This document shows positions 1 through 4,875 of a DNA stretch of 6,437 bases, piece by piece. The first letter of the stretch is position 1. Each line of letters opens with the position of its first letter. Below the pieces are notes generated by a model, which did not search any database, had not been told where the DNA came from, and was given only the letters and a program-made list of their open reading frames with translations. Source of the stretch: Planctomycetales bacterium 4484_123 (lineage in GTDB: Bacteria > Planctomycetota > Phycisphaerae > SM23-33); contig MVCS01000110.1 of the NCBI GenBank assembly GCA_002049885.1, forward strand, positions 1 through 6,437, in the 5' to 3' direction. The translations under genes and the position numbers were made by a program.

Positions 1-19
1 GACCTCAAGAAGAGCGCAC

Positions 20-946
20 ATGAATCGAACGGCAGTGTGCTGCTGGGCAATCCTGTCGGCGGCGGTCTTCGCCGGCTGCCAAGGATTACTCGAGCGCGAC
101 GCGCGGATACTGGTCGTGCCGGCATCCATGCCAGGCAAGGTCGCCGAGGCCGTCCGCGACCTGAGCCAGAAGCTGCTCAAGGCCGAGCCAACCCACCTGC
201 ACCGCCGGTTGAAAGGCCACGAGGGCATCGACATCGACGTATGGGTCCTCCGCAGCCGATGGCGATGGAAAGGCGCAGGCGACTTCCAGGTCGTCCGCGG
301 CACGGTGATCTGCCTGCACCCGCTGCTGGCAAGCAAGACCTATTTTCTGTCCCTGGGCCGGCTGCTGGCCCGGCAGGGATGGGACGTGGTGCTTATGGAC
401 CTCCGCGCCCACGGCCGCAGCGGCGGCAAATACGTCACCTGGGGAGCCAAGGAGAAATACGACGTCAAGCGCGCGGTGGACCAACTCCTGGCCGAGGGAA
501 CAATCAGCGAGCGCATCTACGTCTGTGGCTCCTCGCTGGGCGGGACCGTGGCCATCCAGTACGCCGCCATCGACCCGCGCTGCCGGGGCGTCCTGGCACT
601 GGCCCCGCCGGCCAGTGCGCTGCGCATCGGCCGGCGCTTCCTGCCGCTGCTGAGCCGGGCCGCATACGAGGCCGCCTGGAAGCGGGCCGGCGAGATCGCC
701 GGGTTCGACCCGGCCGAGGCCTCCGCCGAGGAAGCCGCCAGGAAACTCACCTGCCCCCTGCGGATCGTCCACGGCTGGCTGGACCTCCTGGTGCCCTACC
801 GACACAGCCAGGACATCATCGGGGCCGCCGCGGGCCCCAAGAAACTCATCCCGCTCATCCTCGGCGGACACGTGCCGGAAATCGGGCGGTCCGCCTGGGT
901 GGCGGACCAGATCGCGCGCCTGGAAACCATGGAGCAGGCAGAATAG
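20..946 (+). CDS. Alpha/beta hydrolase, predicted lipoprotein
   Basis: A 308-residue serine hydrolase of the alpha/beta fold, probably anchored to a membrane facing the periplasm. Residues 1-20 form a short lipoprotein signal ending in the lipobox VFAGC, so Cys20 would be lipidated. The core begins near residue 93 with a strand and LHPLLAS turn (oxyanion-hole region), then the strand WDVVLMDLRAHGRS (121-134). The nucleophile elbow GSSLGG (170-175) gives Ser172 in a G-x-S-x-G context. Asp255 in GWLDLLVPY and His284 in GGHVPE complete the triad in the expected order. The layout resembles alpha/beta hydrolases of the BAAT/dienelactone/'serine aminopeptidase S33' type; the substrate (ester, lipid or peptide) cannot be read from the sequence. 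The ATG at 20 follows a purine-rich AAGAAGAG, a weak ribosome binding site, and it puts the signal peptide in place. The 3' end is overlapped in antisense by the open frame of the zinc-ribbon gene. Confidence 0.9.
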   Translation: MNRTAVCCWAILSAAVFAGCQGLLERDARILVVPASMPGKVAEAVRDLSQKLLKAEPTHLHRRLKGHEGIDIDVWVLRSRWRWKGAGDFQVVRGTVICLHPLLASKTYFLSLGRLLARQGWDVVLMDLRAHGRSGGKYVTWGAKEKYDVKRAVDQLLAEGTISERIYVCGSSLGGTVAIQYAAIDPRCRGVLALAPPASALRIGRRFLPLLSRAAYEAAWKRAGEIAGFDPAEASAEEAARKLTCPLRIVHGWLDLLVPYRHSQDIIGAAAGPKKLIPLILGGHVPEIGRSAWVADQIARLETMEQAE

Positions 947-1170
947 ACCTGCGGTCGGGCTAGCGGGCAGGTGCCGCTGGGGCAGCTCGCGCCATTGGGG
1001 CAGGCGCCGTGGCCGGCCGAAGCCGCACTGTGAGCGGCGAAGGTCAAGAGCACCTTCTCCGTAGCCGCCGAGCCGCACTCCTGGCATTCGTGCCGGCCCC
1101 TGCTGCCGGGCTTCTCCAGGAAGGCGGTCACGTGTCCGCACTTCTTGCATCGGTACTGGAAAACCGGCAC
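796..1170 (-). CDS. FmdB-family zinc-ribbon protein
   Basis: A small protein opening with (M)PVFQYRCKKCG, the signature of the FmdB/CxxC zinc-ribbon regulator family. Cys8-Cys11 and Cys29-Cys32 make the two zinc knuckles, followed by a Ser/Ala/Gly/Cys-rich tail (CPNGASCPSGTCPLA, residues 57-71) typical of the family. FmdB was named as a putative regulator in methylotrophs; the biochemical role of most members is unknown. The GTG start at 1170 is chosen because the conserved N-terminus begins there and AGGAG lies 7 bases upstream; the frame stays open for 69 more codons upstream, but those residues do not look like the family. Members usually end at about the CPLA position, roughly 70-80 residues. 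Here the frame continues to codon 124, and its last 50 residues are antisense to the hydrolase gene. That tail is either a genuine extension or the result of a frameshift or sequencing error; a TAG in the neighbouring frame lies at 960-962. The family call is firm, the 3' end is not. Confidence 0.75.
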   Translation of the reverse strand: MPVFQYRCKKCGHVTAFLEKPGSRGRHECQECGSAATEKVLLTFAAHSAASAGHGACPNGASCPSGTCPLARPQVYSACSMVSRRAIWSATQADRPISGTCPPRMSGMSFLGPAAAPMMSWLCR

Positions 1171-1177
1171 GGGACGA

Positions 1178-1182
1178 CTCCT
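1178..1182 (-). promoter_or_regulatory. Shine-Dalgarno site of the zinc-ribbon gene
   Basis: AGGAG on the minus strand, separated by 7 bases from the GTG at 1170. It decides the start of the FmdB-like gene against upstream in-frame alternatives as far as 1377. Confidence 0.7.
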
Positions 1183-1253
1183 GCCGGCACCAGCGGCGCG
1201 ACCACTGCGAACCCTGCGCCCATTCCATCCTTTTATCTTAGGTCTGGCGCGAC

Positions 1254-1285
1254 GGACCCGCGCTGGCGGGCCGGAAGGTTTTTTT
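1254..1285 (+). terminator. Possible plus-strand intrinsic terminator
   Basis: CCCGC (1257-1261) pairs with GCGGG (1266-1270) around a GCTG loop, and GG (1254-1255) can pair with CC (1271-1272) across a bulged A. Seven T follow at 1279-1285, but six bases lie between the stem and the T run, longer than in a standard intrinsic terminator. It could stop transcription running on from the hydrolase gene some 300 bases upstream. On the minus strand the same hairpin would sit in the zinc-ribbon leader. Confidence 0.25.
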
Positions 1286-1314
1286 CGCCGCCCGGTGGCA
1301 CGCGAGCGGGAAGA

Positions 1315-1320
1315 ATCATA
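1315..1320 (-). promoter_or_regulatory. Possible -10 element upstream of the zinc-ribbon gene
   Basis: The minus strand reads TATGAT, five of six matches to the sigma70 -10 consensus. At 17 bases spacing the upstream hexamer is TTATCC, a poor -35. If used, the transcript would start near 1308 and carry a leader of about 140 bases before the GTG at 1170. Weak evidence. Confidence 0.25.
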
Positions 1321-1420
1321 GGCTTCATTGGAAGAGCGGATAAGGGCAGTCGTAGAGCCAACGGCAGAATTGTCCACCCGTCACCGGGCGCAAGCCCGGA
1401 GGCTCCTTTTCCCTGACCCG

Positions 1421-1454
1421 CAATAGCCGCGCACGGAGGAGAGCGCGGCTATTG
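1421..1454 (-). terminator. Perfect 12-bp hairpin, terminator-like
   Basis: CAATAGCCGCGC (1421-1432) and GCGCGGCTATTG (1443-1454) are exact inverted complements around a 10-base loop. The hairpin lies 26 bases beyond the stop codon of the minus-strand membrane protein gene, where a terminator is expected. No T run follows on either strand, so it would be an atypical terminator, an RNA-stabilising 3' hairpin, or a protein-binding palindrome. The inverted repeat itself is certain; the function is inferred. Confidence 0.5.
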
Positions 1455-1480
1455 TTATGCGCCCCGCCTGACGCCGGGCC

Positions 1481-1867
1481 TCAGCCGCCCACTCGCTGCC
1501 AGAAGGGCAACGAGGCCACATAGCGCCACGACACGAACAGCAAATACAACATCACCAGGGAGAAGAAGACGGTAAAGGCCCAGAACTCGGCGGCGTTGGC
1601 CCGCTCGTCGCGCCCCGGCGCCCAATAGACCGTCACCAGCGCCAGGTAGGCCACGATCAGCAAGGCCCAAAGCCACCACGGCATGGCGGCGAAACCGGCC
1701 GAGAGGTCCACCGGCGCCCCAGCCGCACCCGACCGGGCCGAGGCGCAGATCAGCGCGGGGATCACGAAGATCGCGACGGTGACCGCCCCGAACAGGAACA
1801 TCTCCGCCAGGGACAGCAAGAAGTGCCTCCGCCCGCCTCTGACGCCAAGAAGGTTCACCAAGCTCAT
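1481..1867 (-). CDS. Small integral membrane protein, unknown family
   Basis: A 128-residue protein with three clear hydrophobic helices at about residues 16-42, 64-83 and 95-117. The segment between helices 1 and 2 (SARSGAAGAPVDLSAG) is short and flexible; between helices 2 and 3 lies a charged stretch APGRDERANAAE. Lysines are absent, and arginines sit at the N-terminus (R10, R13, R14), which by the positive-inside rule suggests a cytoplasmic N-terminus. I do not recognise the family. The ATG at 1867 is preceded by GGAG with 7 bases spacing, and a good promoter lies just upstream (1896-1923). It follows a six-helix membrane protein on the same strand with 58 bases between them, so the two may be functionally linked although this gene appears to have its own promoter. 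The codon pattern and membrane-helix periodicity support a real gene; the function is unknown. Confidence 0.75.
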   Translation of the reverse strand: MSLVNLLGVRGGRRHFLLSLAEMFLFGAVTVAIFVIPALICASARSGAAGAPVDLSAGFAAMPWWLWALLIVAYLALVTVYWAPGRDERANAAEFWAFTVFFSLVMLYLLFVSWRYVASLPFWQRVGG

Positions 1868-1895
1868 GACAACACTCCGCCTGAGGCCGGTGCCG

Positions 1896-1923
1896 ATTAT
1901 ATCCCTCGCCCCGCCCGAGGCAA
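1896..1923 (-). promoter_or_regulatory. Sigma70-type promoter for the three-helix membrane protein
   Basis: The minus strand carries a perfect TATAAT (plus-strand 1896-1901), preceded at 16 bases by TTGCCT (1918-1923), which matches four of six -35 positions. Predicted transcription start is near 1889, about 20 bases before the ATG at 1867, leaving room for the GGAG ribosome binding site. The -35 lies just after the stop codon of the upstream membrane gene. Confidence 0.55.
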
Positions 1924-1925
1924 GC

Positions 1926-2768
1926 TCAACCGGCGCCCCGGGCCGTCTCCCTGGCCGCCAGGGCCCGGACCAGCCCCACGCACCCCCGGATGATCAGGCT
2001 GAGGGCCAGGAGAAACAACAGCGAGGCCCAAACGTAGCTGACGAGCGGCCAGATCCGCCCCACCAGGCCGCTGAAGCGCCACCAGGCCAGGCCCACCAGG
2101 GCAATGATGCCGGCCAGGGCCACCACCGCCGCCAGGGAGGCGCGCACCGGGCGGTGCACCGGGGCCAAGCGAATCGACAAGCACGCCGCCAAGTACACGA
2201 ACACCGGCACGCGCCAGTCAAGCCAGTCCAGCGCCAACAGCGTCCGGCCCATGTGGCGGACGAGGTGCACCTGTCGGTGGACCTGCTGCCAGAAACCAGC
2301 CGTACTCGTCGGCAGGGCCCGGTGGAGTTGGTCGGAGACAATGCCGAACCGATCGATCACGGGTCCGCCGAGCAAGGCGTGGGCCGCCAGGATGGCTGCT
2401 CCGCAGGCCACGATGGCGGCGAAGGCCTCGATGACCGGCCCGAGATGTGGGATTCGCGGCGTGGCCTCGGTGGTAGGCTCGGCGCCGGCCTTGGCGGCCT
2501 TGTTCCCCTGGCCTGCCCGAGCCGGGCCCATCAGCCTGGCGCGATGTATCTCCCCGCCCGTTATCAGGCAGCCGAAGATGTACGCCATCTCGGACACCAC
2601 CGTCCCCGGCAACAGGGCCCAGCCCACCCAGCGCGGGTTGACCATCCCTGCCCACAGGCGATAGACGCCCATGGCCATGAACAGGATGCCCAACAGGTAC
2701 ACCGCCAGTGCAGCGTAGATCACCGGCCGGCCTCCACGCGATGCCACCTCTGAGACCTTATCGGACAT
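1926..2768 (-). CDS. Six-helix integral membrane protein, unknown family
   Basis: A 280-residue protein with predicted membrane helices at about residues 16-38, 47-70, 112-134, 186-205, 211-230 and 243-263. A hydrophilic segment (72-108, with GPARAGQGNKAAKAGAEPTTEATP) separates the first pair of helices from the rest, and an amphipathic, His-rich stretch (QVHRQVHLVRHMG, 162-174) precedes helix 4. The second helix block has the conserved-looking phrase AYIFGCLITGGEIHRARLM. No catalytic or transporter signature is recognisable, so no function is assigned. The start is set at ATG 2768: further upstream the open frame runs into rpsP and the start of trmD in antisense and loses membrane-protein character. 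No good ribosome binding site is visible before this ATG (only GGGA immediately adjacent), so the start is less certain than the gene. It is divergent from rpsP and lies 58 bases upstream of the three-helix membrane gene. Confidence 0.75.
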   Translation of the reverse strand: MSDKVSEVASRGGRPVIYAALAVYLLGILFMAMGVYRLWAGMVNPRWVGWALLPGTVVSEMAYIFGCLITGGEIHRARLMGPARAGQGNKAAKAGAEPTTEATPRIPHLGPVIEAFAAIVACGAAILAAHALLGGPVIDRFGIVSDQLHRALPTSTAGFWQQVHRQVHLVRHMGRTLLALDWLDWRVPVFVYLAACLSIRLAPVHRPVRASLAAVVALAGIIALVGLAWWRFSGLVGRIWPLVSYVWASLLFLLALSLIIRGCVGLVRALAARETARGAG

Positions 2769-2868
2769 TCCCAAGGCAAAACTACACGGCAAGGCCGGAG
2801 CCGTCCGCGCAGCCCGTGCCCAGCCGCACCCCGCCGGCCACGAAAGCCCCGTGCCCACCAGAAAGGTC

Positions 2869-2896
2869 TTGAGGGGCTTGACGGCTCTGGTAAAAT
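2869..2896 (+). promoter_or_regulatory. Promoter of the rpsP-trmD-rplS cluster
   Basis: TTGAGG (2869-2874, four of six matches to the -35 consensus) and TAAAAT (2891-2896, five of six to the -10) are separated by 16 bases. Transcription would begin near 2903, about 25 bases before the rpsP GTG. The -10 overlaps an in-frame ATG at 2895, so that ATG would not be on the transcript and cannot be the rpsP start. Confidence 0.6.
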
Positions 2897-2911
2897 GGCG
2901 GGCTCGAATGT

Positions 2912-2917
2912 AAGGAG
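2912..2917 (+). promoter_or_regulatory. Shine-Dalgarno site of rpsP
   Basis: AAGGAG, 10 bases before the GTG at 2928. It is the best ribosome binding site of the plus-strand cluster and supports the GTG start over the in-frame ATG at 2895. Confidence 0.65.
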
Positions 2918-2927
2918 ACCTGTACAG

Positions 2928-3188
2928 GTGGCGGTACGGATAAGGCTGAAACGGTTTGGCAGGCGACACCGGAGCTTCTTTCGCATCAGCGCGGTGGACA
3001 GCCGTCGCCCCCGCGACGGCCGTGTGCTCGAAGAGCTCGGCTGGTACGACCCCCAGGCCAAGACGCCCGACAGGCAGGTGTCGCTGAAGCGGGAGCGGAT
3101 CGAGTATTGGCTGAGCGTCGGCGCCCAGCCCACCGACACCGTCCGCGACCTGCTGCGGCGTCACGGCATCGCCGTGAAAAAGAAATAG
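2928..3188 (+). CDS. rpsP: 30S ribosomal protein S16
   Basis: S16 binds 16S rRNA in the 5' and central domains of the small subunit and is needed for its assembly. The N-terminus (M)AVRIRLKRFGRRHRSFFRI is the classic S16 signature, followed by the conserved GRVLEELGWYDP (31-42) and the C-terminal helix VGAQPTDTVRDLLRRHG (64-80). At 86 residues it has the usual family length. An ATG at 2895 would add 11 residues (MAGSNVRRPVQ) that S16 proteins do not have; the GTG at 2928 restores the standard N-terminus and has AAGGAG 10 bases upstream. It is first in the cluster, 59 bases before trmD. ffh, a KH-domain gene and rimM, frequent neighbours in other bacteria, are not present next to it here. Confidence 0.97.
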   Translation: MAVRIRLKRFGRRHRSFFRISAVDSRRPRDGRVLEELGWYDPQAKTPDRQVSLKRERIEYWLSVGAQPTDTVRDLLRRHGIAVKKK

Positions 3189-3247
3189 CCCGGCGGGGCA
3201 GCCTCCGGCGACCAGGGGCGACTTGGAAACGTGCAGCACCGGTGGCG

Positions 3248-3994
3248 ATGCGGATCGACATCCTGACGCTCTTCCCGGAGCTGTTTCAGCCGGTGCTGGC
3301 CACGAGCATCATCGGGCGGGCCATCGCCGCTGGCGTGGTGGAGGTGGTGGTAACCGACATCCGGGAGTACTCCAAGGACCGCCACCGCAAGGTGGACGAC
3401 GCCCCCTTCGGCGGCGGGCCCGGCATGGTGATGATGTGCCAGCCGGTCTTCGACGCCGTCGAGGCCGTCCGTGCCCAGGATCCCCGGCCCGGACCGGTGG
3501 CGCTGCTGAGTCCGCAGGGCCAGAGACTCCAGCAGGACCTGGTCGGCCGGTTGGCCAAACTGGCCAGACTGATCCTCGTCGCCGGACACTACGAGGGTTT
3601 CGACGAACGAATCCGGCTGGCCCTGGCCGATATGGAGATCAGCATCGGCGACTTCGTGCTTTCCGGCGGGGAGATACCCGCCATGGCCGTGCTGGATGCG
3701 GTGGTCCGGCTGCTGCCCGGAGCCCTGGGGGCCCCGGCCAGTACTTCTGAAGAGTCGTTCAGCATGGGCCTGCTGGAGTATCCGCAGTACACCAGGCCGC
3801 GGACCTATCGCGGCATGCCGGTCCCGGAGGTGCTGCTCAGCGGCGACCACGCCCGCATCGCCGAGTGGCGCCGGCAGCAGGCGCTGGAGCGGACGGCCCA
3901 GCGCCGGCCGGACCTGCTGGAGAAGTACCTTCGCCGGCAGCGGGCGGAGGGCTCAGAAGAGCCCCGCCGGCCGCCGGAAGGAGAGGAATCGTGA
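3248..3994 (+). CDS. trmD: tRNA (guanine37-N1)-methyltransferase
   Basis: TrmD uses S-adenosylmethionine to methylate N1 of G37 next to the anticodon of tRNAs reading CUN, CCN and CGG, which prevents +1 frameshifting; it is a cytoplasmic dimer. The 248-residue protein begins MRIDILTLFPELF, the family start. Conserved blocks in order: KVDDAPFGGGPGMVM (48-62), LSPQGQRL (87-94), the trefoil-knot SAM-binding region VAGHYEGFDERI (111-122) and EISIGDFVLSGGEIPAM (130-146), and the C-terminal LLEYPQYTRPRTYRG (175-189), with a helical C-terminal domain after it. All key regions are intact. The ATG at 3248 gives the standard N-terminus although its ribosome binding site is weak; the reading frame is open further upstream, but those codons overlap rpsP in another frame. 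The final stop overlaps the rplS start (GTGA, 3991-3994), suggesting translational coupling. The last 15-20 residues are charged and Pro/Glu-rich, probably disordered. Confidence 0.97.
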   Translation: MRIDILTLFPELFQPVLATSIIGRAIAAGVVEVVVTDIREYSKDRHRKVDDAPFGGGPGMVMMCQPVFDAVEAVRAQDPRPGPVALLSPQGQRLQQDLVGRLAKLARLILVAGHYEGFDERIRLALADMEISIGDFVLSGGEIPAMAVLDAVVRLLPGALGAPASTSEESFSMGLLEYPQYTRPRTYRGMPVPEVLLSGDHARIAEWRRQQALERTAQRRPDLLEKYLRRQRAEGSEEPRRPPEGEES

Positions 3995-4422
3995 GTCAGG
4001 AACTGTTGAAAAAGGCCTCGGCCGGATCGCTGAAAAAGGATGTCCCAGAGTTCCGAGTGGGCGACACGGTGAACGTCTCCGTGCGCATCATCGAGGGCGA
4101 CAAGGAGCGGATCCAGGTCTTCCGCGGGACCGTCATCCGACGCCGCGGCACCGGCGTATCGGAAACCTTCACCGTCCGGCGCATCGTGAACAACGAGGGC
4201 GTGGAGCGGACCTTCCCCCTTCACAGTCCCCGCATCGCCAGCGTGGAAGTGGTACGCTCCGGGCGGACCCGGCGGGCCAAGCTGTATTATCTCCGCGGCC
4301 GGGTGGGCAAGGCCACGCGCCTGCGCGACGTCACCACCGCCCGTCAGGGCGCCGTAACGGCCAAACGGCCCCCGCACGAAGCGCCCGAAGAAACCGACGC
4401 CGACGCCGGTGAAAAGGGCTGA
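3991..4422 (+). CDS. rplS: 50S ribosomal protein L19
   Basis: L19 lies at the interface of the two ribosomal subunits in the 50S particle. The sequence has the expected layout: an N-terminal helix, then PEFRVGDTVNVSVRIIEGDKERIQVFRGTVI (19-49), the loop RRRGTGVSETFTVRRIVNNEGVERTFPLHSP (50-80), and RAKLYYLRGRVGKATRL (95-111). L19 usually stops soon after this, at about 115 residues; this protein has 143, with an extra tail of about 30 residues rich in Ala, Pro, Glu and Asp that looks unstructured. The GTG at 3991 has a purine-rich GGAAGGAGAGG upstream, overlaps the trmD stop by four bases, and gives the standard short N-terminus. Order after trmD is the common bacterial arrangement. Confidence 0.96.
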   Translation: MSQELLKKASAGSLKKDVPEFRVGDTVNVSVRIIEGDKERIQVFRGTVIRRRGTGVSETFTVRRIVNNEGVERTFPLHSPRIASVEVVRSGRTRRAKLYYLRGRVGKATRLRDVTTARQGAVTAKRPPHEAPEETDADAGEKG

Positions 4423-4428
4423 ACCGGC

Positions 4429-4827
4429 GTGTGGCCGTTCCGCCGCCGCGGCAGCATCGGCCAGCAAGGCGAGGAGCTGGCCGTGAAGTACCTGCGCCGG
4501 GCGGGGCACAAGGTCCTGGCCCGGAACTATCGCTGTCCGCTCGGCGAGGCCGACGTTATCACCCTGGACTCTTCCACCAAGGCCGAGCTCGGCTCGGCCA
4601 GCCTTGTTTTCGTGGAGGTCAAGACCCGCAGCTCCGACGAGTATGCCTCGCCGGAATCTGCCGTGGACCGCCGGAAGCAGCAGAAGCTGATACGGGTGGC
4701 GCGGTACTACCTGGCGCACCACGACGTGGGCGAGTACCCCGTGCGCTTCGACGTGGTGGCGGTGCTGCTGGTCCCGGGCGGCAAGGGGGAGGTCCGACAC
4801 ATCGTCGATGCGTTCCGGCCCGGCTGA
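4429..4827 (+). CDS. yraN: YraN / UPF0102 family nuclease-fold protein
   Basis: A 132-residue protein of the UPF0102 (YraN) family, which has a restriction-endonuclease-like PD-(D/E)xK fold. The family motifs are complete: GQQGEELAVKYLRRAGHKVLARNYRCPLGEADVI (11-44), with Glu16 and Asp42, and VFVEVKTRSSDEYASPESAV (60-79), with Glu63 and Lys65 of the E-x-K half of the active site; the C-terminal RFDVVAVL (106-113) is also typical. The family is inferred to act on DNA, perhaps in recombination or repair, but its substrate is not established. The GTG at 4429 begins 6 bases after the rplS stop with a weak ribosome binding site, consistent with operon transcription. A short insertion (about residues 48-58) separates the two active-site strands. 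yraN often follows rplS and rnhB in other bacteria; rnhB is absent here. Confidence 0.92.
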   Translation: MWPFRRRGSIGQQGEELAVKYLRRAGHKVLARNYRCPLGEADVITLDSSTKAELGSASLVFVEVKTRSSDEYASPESAVDRRKQQKLIRVARYYLAHHDVGEYPVRFDVVAVLLVPGGKGEVRHIVDAFRPG

Positions 4828-4875
4828 GGAGACCGGTCCGCCGGGCTTGTCTGGCGCCACACCGGCGGTTAAAAG

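Larger units (their letters stand above)
1171..1480. other. Gene-free region with several inverted repeats
   Basis: About 310 bases without a convincing gene between the minus-strand zinc-ribbon gene and the end of the three-helix membrane protein. It holds a possible minus-strand -10 hexamer (TATGAT, 1320-1315), a 9-base perfect long-range inverted repeat (1289-1297 with 1382-1390), an overlapping 6-base stem with a GCAA loop (1384-1399), a bulged hairpin at 1254-1272 followed by seven T at 1279-1285, and a perfect 12-base hairpin at 1421-1454. Open frames cross it on both strands but show no family resemblance, so I do not call them. The centre (about 1311-1375) looks less GC-rich than the flanking genes. 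It may encode a leader or small structured RNA; this is inference. Confidence 0.4.

Noticed and set aside
1171..1377. In-frame upstream extension of the zinc-ribbon gene (69 codons)
   Set aside because: The residues are Arg/Ser-rich without family similarity, and the GTG at 1170 has a good Shine-Dalgarno and the exact family N-terminus.
1286..1400. tRNA or other standard RNA gene in the structured intergenic region
   Set aside because: No T-loop, acceptor stem or anticodon arm can be fitted, and I see no hallmark of RNase P, tmRNA or SRP RNA.
1009..1416. Open frame of 135 codons on the plus strand across the gene-free region
   Set aside because: It is antisense to the zinc-ribbon gene over its first part, has no family resemblance, low-complexity composition and no ribosome binding site; it is best explained as chance in GC-rich DNA.
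1683..2753. Long plus-strand open frame (356 codons) opposite the two membrane protein genes
   Set aside because: It is Arg/Pro/Gln/His-rich with no domain, while the minus strand encodes coherent transmembrane helices in the same place.
2769..3239. In-frame upstream extension of the six-helix membrane protein
   Set aside because: It is antisense to rpsP and its promoter region, lacks hydrophobic segments, and contradicts the strongly supported rpsP gene.
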